Source: a virus
Length of the DNA stretch: 62,354 bases
Virus record (IMG/VR): IMGVR_UViG_3300042868_011200
Span: 1 to 62,354 of that record
Direction: 5' to 3' (one strand)
The number at the start of each line of letters is the position of its first letter. The stretch's first letter is position 1. The notes beneath the pieces are model-generated. The model was not told the DNA's origin, made no database searches, and was given only the letters and a program-made list of their open reading frames with translations. The position numbers and the translations under genes were made by a program. Shown here one piece after another: positions 46,518-54,380 of this stretch.

Positions 46518-47495
46518 ATGCCGTCAATATCAATAAATTCAATAAATGGAGTACCACCTTATCAGGTATATTTTTGTGATATTAATCAAATAACATGTGT
46601 TACGGCAACAACTATTAATACGACCGTACCACCTAATGTAGTTTTAACTATACCACCACCATATGATATTTTACCCGAAGTCTTAATAAAGATTATAGAT
46701 GTTACAGGATGTCAATTTACCCAAGTCTATACTTGTGTTACACCAACCCCAACACCATCAATTACACCAACTAATACGCCAACACCATCTATAACTCCAA
46801 CTAATACGCCAACACCATCTATAACACCATCAATTACACCAACTCCAGGCACACCAACCCCAACACCTACGGTTACTCCAACAACCACTGTAACACCAAC
46901 TGTTACAAGAACTCCAAACCCAACACCACCTCCAAGACCACTTAAAGCTCTTTTATTTATAGAACCGTATTCAGGTTCTAATGATATTGGTGAATACATG
47001 TTTAATCTTGGACACACATTTTATGGGTTTAGTAATGGAACACAACCAAGTCCTACTTTAACTGCATTTACTGGCGAAATGAGAAGCTATGTTGAATTTA
47101 GTGGATGGACAACTGGAAATTTCCCAAGAATTATTGAAGTTGATGTACCACAAGTTGATGGTGGAGTTGATAGTTTTGGTAATCCCGTTTACAAATATAA
47201 TTTTATTACAAATGTAATATCTGCAAATACTATCGGAGGACAGGCTTGGTATACGTGGTTAATTCCAACAGGATTAACAAATAACTTAATCCAAACAGAA
47301 ATCGAATTAAGTTTAGATAATCCTAATTTATTTGTAACCAATAAAACAGAACCTACTATCTATCAAAATGTGTTTCCGTATTTTGGTGGATATATTTCTC
47401 CAGGATATTATAGAGTTTATACAACATTTCCGTCACTTAATTTTCAATTATTTGATAATCAAAATATATACTTTAAAGGGGGAACAGTAGAGTAA
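46518..47495 (+). CDS. Adhesin with SprB-like start and Thr/Pro stalk (325 aa)
   Basis: The first 75 residues (ISINSINGVPPYQVYFCDIN, ending VTGCQFTQVYTCV) are a half-length relative of the SprB module and a paralogue of the 82-aa protein at 54090. Residues 76-135 are a Thr/Pro/Ser stalk made of TPTPSITPTN-type units. The C-terminal 190 residues are a beta-rich domain (LKALLFIEPYSGSNDIGEYM, later YFGGYISPGYYRVYTT) not recognised. Stalks of this kind are O-glycosylated in some Bacteroidetes proteins; that would be inference here. Start six bases after the previous stop; coupled downstream with a one-base gap. Confidence 0.65.
   Translation: MPSISINSINGVPPYQVYFCDINQITCVTATTINTTVPPNVVLTIPPPYDILPEVLIKIIDVTGCQFTQVYTCVTPTPTPSITPTNTPTPSITPTNTPTPSITPSITPTPGTPTPTPTVTPTTTVTPTVTRTPNPTPPPRPLKALLFIEPYSGSNDIGEYMFNLGHTFYGFSNGTQPSPTLTAFTGEMRSYVEFSGWTTGNFPRIIEVDVPQVDGGVDSFGNPVYKYNFITNVISANTIGGQAWYTWLIPTGLTNNLIQTEIELSLDNPNLFVTNKTEPTIYQNVFPYFGGYISPGYYRVYTTFPSLNFQLFDNQNIYFKGGTVE
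46739..46935 (+). repeat. In-frame Thr/Pro repeat array
   Basis: Degenerate direct repeats of ACNCCNACN-type triplets coding for T-P-T-P-S-I-T-P-T-N units. It shares a 17-base exact match (46791-46807) with the minus-strand adhesin gene, present there in inverted orientation at 62173-62189 and 62203-62219. Confidence 0.8.
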
Positions 47496-47496
47496 A

Positions 47497-50400
47497 ATGG
47501 CATTTCCGTATAAAAATCCAATATCACCAATACAAGTTTTAGGACCACAGTCCGTTAACCGAGATGTGGTGTTTGGTACTCATTTTAGTACAAATGGGAC
47601 CGGTGGTTATATGGAGGTTTTCTCAATTAGCGGATTAACATATGAAATTCCTTCAGGTCAAACAGGTTCAATAGAATATTCAGGTAATACAATTCCAATT
47701 AATTTTATAAAAGGAAATGGAGCAGCATATTCTCCTAATGTATTAATTTTAAATTCTGACAACATTTCTTCAGGTAGAAGAAAACTTGGAATGCTTGTAT
47801 ATGTTTATGAGTTTGACCAAGTATACCAATATGATATACCAAATTACGAACAATTATGGACGGCAGCAACTGCATCAACAAATTGTGTGGTTATAAATGA
47901 ATTTGGAACAACTGTAAGAAATAACACTATACAAGGTCAAGATTTTATTAATGCTTGGACCGCATCAACAATTGAAGGTATTAATGGTGTTGTTAGAGCA
48001 AATGCAAGATGGAAAAAATATTGGGGTAATAATTTATCACTAACTGGAGGTTCATATAATGGTATTACTAATACTTTAACTCTTGTTAATATAACAGGAG
48101 GAACAGTTAATATTACAGGTTTTAGTGGAGGTGGTGGAGGAGGAGGAGATGGTATCACAGGAGGTACATTTAACTTATCTAATGGTGATTTAACTTTATC
48201 ATCGTCCGCTGGCACTATAACTGTATCCGGATTTTTGTATGGTTCAGGTACTACTAACACACTTCCAAAATATGTTACATCTTCAGGTTTTACCAATAGT
48301 CAAATAACCGACGATGGGTCTAATGTGACGATAGGTGGTAATTTAACAACGATAAGTGCGGATTTATTAGTTAATCAGGGTGTTACTGCAACAACAATAT
48401 CCGCAACAACATATTTTAATCTACCTATAAGTACGGTTACTGGTAGTACAGGAATATCCGCAACAACAAGTAATGGTACGGTAACAATAACAAATACCGC
48501 TCCTGACCAAACCGTAACTATAACCGGAGGTACCAATATACAAATTGTTGGTGCTTATCCAAATTTTGGAGTTAACTTTACAGGTTCTACAACAGGTGGT
48601 TCGGTATCAGGAGCGTACCTACCGTTAAGTGGGGGAACCGTTACGGGTAATACAATATTTACAAGTGGATTAACCGTTAGTTATATTGATTTTGACACAA
48701 CTCCAAATGTACCATCACCAACAGGAGGAACCTTATATTTTGACTCGACTGAAAACGCTTTATCTTATAAACCAATTACACCAAGTAATGATGTCACGGT
48801 AAATTTAGGACAAGAAACTTTAGTTAGAATTTATAATGATTTAGGTTTTCAAATTAATAACGGACAAGCTCTTCACATTACAGGGGCAACATCAGGTTCA
48901 CCAACAGTTTCTTTGGCGATTGGTACAGGAGGTGATTCAGTGCAATTTCAAATATCAGGTATCGCAACTCACGATATTCCAGATTCTTCGTTTGGATTTA
49001 TGACGGATTTTGGTGTTGTTAGAGATTTAAATTTAACAGGGTTTACGGTTGGGGAGCAAATTTATTTATCTCAGACAGTTCCGGGTGGTTTTTCATCTTA
49101 TTCGGGTCTTTCTTTTACAGGTAGAACATGCGAAGTTGGACACATTTTAGATAATTCGGCTTCAGGAAAAATACAAGTAGCAATATTAAATGAGATTGAA
49201 GGTACTATTATTACAACTCAAGAAAACAATATACTTGCTGCAAACAACAGCTCAACAGGTCTTTTCGAATTTAGTGGATTATCAATTAGCACCCCATCTG
49301 GAACAACATTTAATGTAGCACCTGTACAGGGTTGGATTATTGATAATGTAACCGAACCTGCGAATCCAACAATCCAACTTATTATATATCCTGGTTCAAC
49401 AGGAAATACCGCTTTATATGTTTCATCGGCAACAGAAACATACATTTTACTTACAAGTGGGTTAACAATTACCCAACAAACAACATTCCCAACACCACAA
49501 CAAAGAAGACAAAATTTATATCTTGGAAAATTCGGTCATGCAAACAGACAATATTTGATAAATGCATTTAATGAACCTGACTCGTCTTTATCTCCAGTTT
49601 CTCAATTAAGAGATATGTTTACCCCAATTAAATTAATTAATGAAGGAGTAATTGTATCGGCAAATGGAGTAAACTTAAATTTTAATACATCAGCTGGTGT
49701 TCTATACGGACTTGGACTTGGATATATTACAAATAAATTAAACCCAAATAGTTTATCAATATCAGGAACTAGCCCTTGTACATTCCAATACAGGACACAA
49801 ACAGGTGGAACCGCATCAAATACAACTTTAATTGACCCTACAGTCTATGATAACAATGGTGTAGTAACGGCTGTCGGGGGTGGTTCAAATACATCCACCA
49901 ATCAAAGAATATATTTAGTTCAGAATGGTCAATTTAGAATACAATATGGACAGCAAGAATATGGTAATTTAGCAGCGGCAATTGAAGCATCTCAAAATGA
50001 GGCATTCACAACATTTAGTAATTTTAGAGATAATGCAATATTAATTGGTATTTTATCTGTCAATAAAAATGCAACCAATTTATCTGATACAACACAAGCA
50101 AGATTCTTACTTACATCAAAGTTTGGAGAGACGGTAGGTGCTGCTGGAGGTATATCAACAACAAATCTCCAACAGGCTTATAATAATTCATCAACACCTG
50201 AAATAGTAACTAATTCGGCAGAAGGAGCATTATCTATTCAAAATGGGACGGGTGCCGCTGATAATGTAACAAATTTATTTGAGGGTAGAAATACCGCAGC
50301 ATCACTCACATCATTTATAAGGGCTGACGGAGCATTCTCGGGAACATCAATATTTGGAACGGGTTTAACTGCAACAACGGTATCCGCAACTACTTACCTT

Positions 50401-51096
50401 AATTTACCGTCAGCGACATTTACAGGAGGAACTGTTACTGGACCAACTAATTTTACAAACGGATTAACCGCCAATACAATATCCGCAACAACATATGAAA
50501 ATTTACCTTCGTTTAATTATGTTCAAATAACAGGAACAACACAGTTTTCTGCGGGGACAAATAATAATTTAAATTTTAGTGGTATTAATATGACCATTAC
50601 AAGTGGTTCTAATAATACATTAATATTCTCAGCCGGAACTGGAGGAGGTGGTGGTGGAGGAGTAACAAGTATAACAACAGGAGCTGGGTTATCTGCAAAT
50701 TCAACAACAGGAGCAATAACAATACAAGCAACCGCAACAACTACATTTGGAGTATCTGTGGATGGTTCAGGAGGTGTTATCACAACAGGTCAAAAAGGTT
50801 ATGTTAGAATACCATATAATTTTACAATAACTTCTTGGACCTTAATAGGGTTTCCTTCAGGGTCAATAACTTTTGATATTTGGAGAGTAAATAACGCCAT
50901 ACCGACTGTTGCCAATACAATAATTGGTGTAGGAGGAATAAAACCGAGTTTAACATCATCAACTTATGCAACAAGTTCTACACTTACAAACTGGACAGCA
51001 ACTGGTTTAACAGGAGATGTTATTGGATGGAATGTTGACTCCGCAACAACTACAACAACTGCAACTTTACAATTATTTGTAACTAAAACTTCATAA
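47497..51096 (+). CDS. Long tail fibre, probable receptor-binding protein (1199 aa)
   Basis: The protein is a Gly/Thr/Ser/Asn-rich beta fibre. Repeated cassettes I-S-A-T-T-Y-x-N-L-P occur at least four times, with gT(V/I)TG turns and a fibre-type block YLPLSGGTVTGNTIFTSGL. Two Gly-rich hinges occur (near residues 210 and 1050). The last 110 residues (TSWTLIGFPSGSITFDIWRV ... WNVDSATTTTTATLQLFVTK in pieces) look like a compact jelly-roll tip, the usual site of receptor contact. It begins one base after the previous stop. It is by far the best candidate for the main receptor-binding fibre. No peptidase or chaperone domain is seen at its end. Fibre nature is clear; receptor unknown. Confidence 0.75.
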   Translation: MAFPYKNPISPIQVLGPQSVNRDVVFGTHFSTNGTGGYMEVFSISGLTYEIPSGQTGSIEYSGNTIPINFIKGNGAAYSPNVLILNSDNISSGRRKLGMLVYVYEFDQVYQYDIPNYEQLWTAATASTNCVVINEFGTTVRNNTIQGQDFINAWTASTIEGINGVVRANARWKKYWGNNLSLTGGSYNGITNTLTLVNITGGTVNITGFSGGGGGGGDGITGGTFNLSNGDLTLSSSAGTITVSGFLYGSGTTNTLPKYVTSSGFTNSQITDDGSNVTIGGNLTTISADLLVNQGVTATTISATTYFNLPISTVTGSTGISATTSNGTVTITNTAPDQTVTITGGTNIQIVGAYPNFGVNFTGSTTGGSVSGAYLPLSGGTVTGNTIFTSGLTVSYIDFDTTPNVPSPTGGTLYFDSTENALSYKPITPSNDVTVNLGQETLVRIYNDLGFQINNGQALHITGATSGSPTVSLAIGTGGDSVQFQISGIATHDIPDSSFGFMTDFGVVRDLNLTGFTVGEQIYLSQTVPGGFSSYSGLSFTGRTCEVGHILDNSASGKIQVAILNEIEGTIITTQENNILAANNSSTGLFEFSGLSISTPSGTTFNVAPVQGWIIDNVTEPANPTIQLIIYPGSTGNTALYVSSATETYILLTSGLTITQQTTFPTPQQRRQNLYLGKFGHANRQYLINAFNEPDSSLSPVSQLRDMFTPIKLINEGVIVSANGVNLNFNTSAGVLYGLGLGYITNKLNPNSLSISGTSPCTFQYRTQTGGTASNTTLIDPTVYDNNGVVTAVGGGSNTSTNQRIYLVQNGQFRIQYGQQEYGNLAAAIEASQNEAFTTFSNFRDNAILIGILSVNKNATNLSDTTQARFLLTSKFGETVGAAGGISTTNLQQAYNNSSTPEIVTNSAEGALSIQNGTGAADNVTNLFEGRNTAASLTSFIRADGAFSGTSIFGTGLTATTVSATTYLNLPSATFTGGTVTGPTNFTNGLTANTISATTYENLPSFNYVQITGTTQFSAGTNNNLNFSGINMTITSGSNNTLIFSAGTGGGGGGGVTSITTGAGLSANSTTGAITIQATATTTFGVSVDGSGGVITTGQKGYVRIPYNFTITSWTLIGFPSGSITFDIWRVNNAIPTVANTIIGVGGIKPSLTSSTYATSSTLTNWTATGLTGDVIGWNVDSATTTTTATLQLFVTKTS

Positions 51097-51116
51097 AATT
51101 TAAATAATTTAATAAA

Positions 51117-51353
51117 ATGGCATTTACTACAACACTATTAGAAAAATATAGAGATGACGATACATTAGTCACAAAAATTCAGTACGATTTTTATGATAGC
51201 GTTACAGGAACTACAATAGTTAATGTACGTCACTTTAGACCTTCGGGAGAACAACACGTTTTGGATAATATCAACGATAGAGGTTTATCCGAAGAATTAA
51301 AATTAATTGCTCAAAAATCTATTGACGATTTATTACCAAACATTAATGTTTAA
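51117..51353 (+). CDS. Small protein between fibre and spike genes (78 aa)
   Basis: Not recognised. A compact 78-residue protein: MAFTTTLLEKYRDDDTLVTK, two or three strands (IQYDFYDSVTGTTIVNVRHF), then a helix (LSEELKLIAQKSIDDLLPNI). It is preceded by a 20-base AT-rich gap and ends two bases before the spike gene. Its place after a fibre gene could mean a fibre-assembly factor or a small fibre-tip component; nothing in the sequence decides this. Confidence 0.6.
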   Translation: MAFTTTLLEKYRDDDTLVTKIQYDFYDSVTGTTIVNVRHFRPSGEQHVLDNINDRGLSEELKLIAQKSIDDLLPNINV

Positions 51354-51355
51354 TT

Positions 51356-53434
51356 ATGGCAATTTATTATTGGAGAGGACTTACCGGTTCAACATGGGGT
51401 ACTGCGGGTAATTGGAGTACAGGTAGTACTTCTACTCTTGGGGGTGCAGTTCCAACTAATGCGGATGATGTAATATTTGACGCTAATTCTTCTGCTTGTA
51501 CTGTGAACACCACCACAAGGGTATGTAAATCAATTAATTTTTCCGCATATACAAATACCATCACAATGACTTTTGGAATAAGTGTCGGTGCGACAGGTGC
51601 GGCAGGAGTTCAAGTTATATTAGGTAGTGGAATGACAATTAATGGTACTGGTCCATTAAATATTGCATCAGTAAACACAATATTAAGAAGTAATGGTAAA
51701 TTTTGGCCTAATAGTTTAGTTCTTGCACCATCCATCGTGTCTGGTCAAATTTATACATTACAAGATAATTGGTCAATTGGGGGTGATTATACAATGGGAA
51801 TCGGGTTTGGTTTTACTCTTTTCTTGTCGGGAGGTAATTTAAATATTGGGGGTTCATTTTTTATGAATGCACAACAAACTGGAAATAATCTAAGTAATAT
51901 AACATTAACTGGCTCGGGAATTATAAGTGGTTCAAGTTCTATGAGTTCATACTCAAATTTTATAATTAATACTAGTGGAACTTATAGTTTGGGTAATTTT
52001 AGTATTAGAAATACTAATTTAATTTATTCTTCAGGAACTATTAACACAATTTCTGGGACAACTGTAACTCATGGCACTGGCACTCGTGCAATTAATGTAA
52101 ACGGGTCAACATCACTATCCCCCCCACTATCAAGCTCAACAGGAATTAACTTTTTTAATTTCTCAACTAGTGATGCTACGACAACAACCTTAACAACTCC
52201 AATTTGTGTTATTGGTACTTTTGGTAATGTGGGTTCACTTATAGCTGGAAATGATGTCATATTAAATGGAAGTAATATTTACTTAAACGGAAATTTTTCA
52301 ACTAGCGCCAAAACTATGTCGGGTACCTCCCAATTTATTTTTCAAGGGACTGGAACTTATTTTCATGATTCTTTTACTCCCGTCAGCACATTTGCACCCG
52401 GTGTTGGAAGTAATTTTATAGTTAATACTCCAGGTACAATGACAGTAACATCACAATATCTTGTTAGAAGAGGAGGATTGTTTAATGTTATATCAGGTAC
52501 AGTTATAACAAATGGGGCCATTGTAACAATAACTGATGCGTTTACAAGTTCTTTTAGTAGTCCAGGTGTTGTATGGGGAGGGTTGTATTTAGATAACCCC
52601 AACCCAACAAATAGAAATTCAATATTTAGTGCGGTCACCGATTTCCAAACTTCAGGTGAGGTTAGAACATTCCAAACAACCAACACTCCTTTTATATTTG
52701 GTAATGTATTATTAACTGGTTCTTGTAGATTCAATAGTATAACAACAGGTTCGATTCAAGGAACAGGAACCATAAGAATGAGGAGTGCTGGATTTTTAAG
52801 TATGAGTGGCTCTTCTGGTTCGGCAGCTCAAGGTTATTTAGGGTGTAATGTGTCATTTGAATCAGGTTCTAATCAAATAGATATTATTGGTACATTAAGA
52901 TATAGAGATGGAACTATAACATACACTAGTGGTGTTATTAATGCAACAAATAATACCTTAAATTTATTAGCGGCAAGTACTTTAAATACTGAAGGTATGA
53001 CTTGGGGTACTATTACCAATTCAGCGTCATTAACTGTAACATTAAATTCTACATTATCCGCCAACACAATTACTGGAGGTAATAGTATATCATTTGGAGG
53101 TTCATTTGGTTTTTATACTAATAATTTAAACTATACAATAGCTGGAGGTACCCTAACATTAGGAGCTAACAATTTTTATTACGTTAGGGAGTCTTTATTT
53201 ACAAGAGGAACCTTAGCATCAAGAGCGTTATTCACATCCTCAAGTGCATCGTTAATATCTTACTTTACATTATCCAATTCCGCAACACAGGATGTTGGTT
53301 TTACAAGTGCGACAAGAATAAATAGTTCTTTAGGTCAAACTATTTATACTAGAAAAGGAGTGCTAACTACTACAACTAATTGGAATTTATTAACTAATCC
53401 TGTAACTGTTTACAGGCCATTTATATTACAATAA
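51356..53434 (+). CDS. Beta-helix-like spike/adhesin (692 aa)
   Basis: The N-terminal domain reads MAIYYWRGLTGSTWGTAGNW, then GGAVPTNADDVIFDANSSAC, a W-x-x-x-x-x-W-N opening followed by P-x-x-x-D-D-V-x-F-D. This is the cap of secreted beta-helix proteins. The remaining 600 residues are short strands alternating with Gly/Ser/Thr/Asn turns (e.g. GNVLLTGSCRFNSITTGSIQ), as in parallel beta-helix spikes. There is no signal peptide. It is a paralogue of the next gene, sharing the N-terminal cap. A structural spike or decorating adhesin is likely; depolymerase activity cannot be inferred because no acid pair stands out. Confidence 0.68.
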   Translation: MAIYYWRGLTGSTWGTAGNWSTGSTSTLGGAVPTNADDVIFDANSSACTVNTTTRVCKSINFSAYTNTITMTFGISVGATGAAGVQVILGSGMTINGTGPLNIASVNTILRSNGKFWPNSLVLAPSIVSGQIYTLQDNWSIGGDYTMGIGFGFTLFLSGGNLNIGGSFFMNAQQTGNNLSNITLTGSGIISGSSSMSSYSNFIINTSGTYSLGNFSIRNTNLIYSSGTINTISGTTVTHGTGTRAINVNGSTSLSPPLSSSTGINFFNFSTSDATTTTLTTPICVIGTFGNVGSLIAGNDVILNGSNIYLNGNFSTSAKTMSGTSQFIFQGTGTYFHDSFTPVSTFAPGVGSNFIVNTPGTMTVTSQYLVRRGGLFNVISGTVITNGAIVTITDAFTSSFSSPGVVWGGLYLDNPNPTNRNSIFSAVTDFQTSGEVRTFQTTNTPFIFGNVLLTGSCRFNSITTGSIQGTGTIRMRSAGFLSMSGSSGSAAQGYLGCNVSFESGSNQIDIIGTLRYRDGTITYTSGVINATNNTLNLLAASTLNTEGMTWGTITNSASLTVTLNSTLSANTITGGNSISFGGSFGFYTNNLNYTIAGGTLTLGANNFYYVRESLFTRGTLASRALFTSSSASLISYFTLSNSATQDVGFTSATRINSSLGQTIYTRKGVLTTTTNWNLLTNPVTVYRPFILQ

Positions 53435-54078
53435 TGCCACCAAGATACTTTAGGTCAGGAGCAACTTTAAATTGGAACACAGCGGGAAATTGGAGTGCAA
53501 CTCCATTTCCATCATATAGTGCCGGAGCAATACCAACCGCCTCCGACGATGTTTTTTTTGAGTTACAAAGTGCCAACTGTACTTTTAATGTTGCGGGTGT
53601 TACGTTATCAATTAACTTTAGTTCCTATACAAACACATTTGCTTTTGGTAATTTTAATTTAAGCGTTGCTGGTAATATTATTTTAGGTTCAGGAACCACA
53701 TTTACAAGAGGTACTGGAACAATTATTGCCACAGGTAATCCTAGTTTAACATCTAACGGTAAAATACTCAACATCCCATTAGTTTTCCAAACCGCTGGTA
53801 GGACATTAACTTTTGTTGATAATTGGATTTTAACCTCAGGAATTACCATAACAGGGACCTTAGCTTCCCCTATTACCGCAAGAACCCAAACTTTAGGCGT
53901 TCAGAGAAAATTAACACTACCACAAAACACAGGTTCTGTAGATATTGACTATTGTGTTGCTAGAGATTTAGACAGTGGTGACGGAACCACTATTTGGAAT
54001 TATAAAGGAACTCAAACTAATTGTGTGAATTGGTTGAATTTACCAACACAACCTCCTACTATATTTGAAATTATTTAA
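53434..54078 (+). CDS. Short paralogue of the beta-helix spike (214 aa)
   Basis: Starts in the previous stop (TAATG). It repeats the spike's cap: GATLNWNTAGNWSATPFPSY, then AGAIPTASDDVFFELQSANC, followed by INFSSYTNTFAFGNFNL versus INFSAYTNTITMTFGIS in the longer copy. It then shortens to about four helix turns and ends with a different module (GSVDIDYCVARDLDSGDGTT, then WNYKGTQTNCVNWLNL). Tandem duplication followed by deletion and tip exchange would explain it. The short form could decorate the same site with another binding tip. Confidence 0.68.
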   Translation: MPPRYFRSGATLNWNTAGNWSATPFPSYSAGAIPTASDDVFFELQSANCTFNVAGVTLSINFSSYTNTFAFGNFNLSVAGNIILGSGTTFTRGTGTIIATGNPSLTSNGKILNIPLVFQTAGRTLTFVDNWILTSGITITGTLASPITARTQTLGVQRKLTLPQNTGSVDIDYCVARDLDSGDGTTIWNYKGTQTNCVNWLNLPTQPPTIFEII

Positions 54079-54089
54079 TATTTAATAAT

Positions 54090-54338
54090 ATGTCATGTAC
54101 ATTACAAATAGAAAGTATTTCAGGTAATTCTCCATATACAATTTATGTATGTGATTATACTTTATATAAGTGTGAACTAATTGGTATATATACTGAACCA
54201 TTAACATATCCATTTTATATTGATGTTCCTGAGAATATGGAAGGTTCGTCTAAAATTATTGTAAGAATTGTTGATAATAGTGGATGTACAAAATTTAATT
54301 TATACGAGTCAGTTACCCAACCAACACCAATAACTTAA
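54090..54338 (+). CDS. Small SprB-like module protein (82 aa)
   Basis: An 82-residue single module: MSCTLQIESISGNSPYTIYV, C-D-Y-T-L-Y-K-C, and IIVRIVDNSGCTKFNLYESV, ending in T-Q-P-T-P-I-T. It parallels the first 75 residues of the protein at 46518 (I-x-S-I-x-G-x-x-P-Y-x-x-Y-x-C-D, then V-x-I-x-D-x-x-G-C). It ends exactly where that protein begins its Thr/Pro stalk, so it looks like a free-standing or truncated copy of the adhesin head. Base composition is similar to its neighbours. Confidence 0.6.
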   Translation: MSCTLQIESISGNSPYTIYVCDYTLYKCELIGIYTEPLTYPFYIDVPENMEGSSKIIVRIVDNSGCTKFNLYESVTQPTPIT

Positions 54339-54368
54339 AAAAACTATACACAAAAATATAAAAGTTGT

Positions 54369-54376
54369 TATTTATA
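54369..54376 (+). promoter_or_regulatory. TATTTATA element before second SprB-type gene
   Basis: Exact TATTTATA four bases before the ATG, in the 42-base gap after the 82-aa gene. Confidence 0.5.
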
Positions 54377-54380
54377 TGTA

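Noticed and set aside
46739-46935. Repeat array considered as CRISPR
   Set aside because: Units are short, degenerate, without spacers, and keep the reading frame of a protein stalk.
46727-47017. Long antisense reading frame rich in Val/Gly
   Set aside because: It is the mirror of the Thr/Pro stalk repeat; the codon pattern is explained by the + strand gene.
47497-51096. Fibre gene considered as a target of a diversity-generating retroelement
   Set aside because: No reverse transcriptase gene and no template/variable repeat pair is visible in the window.
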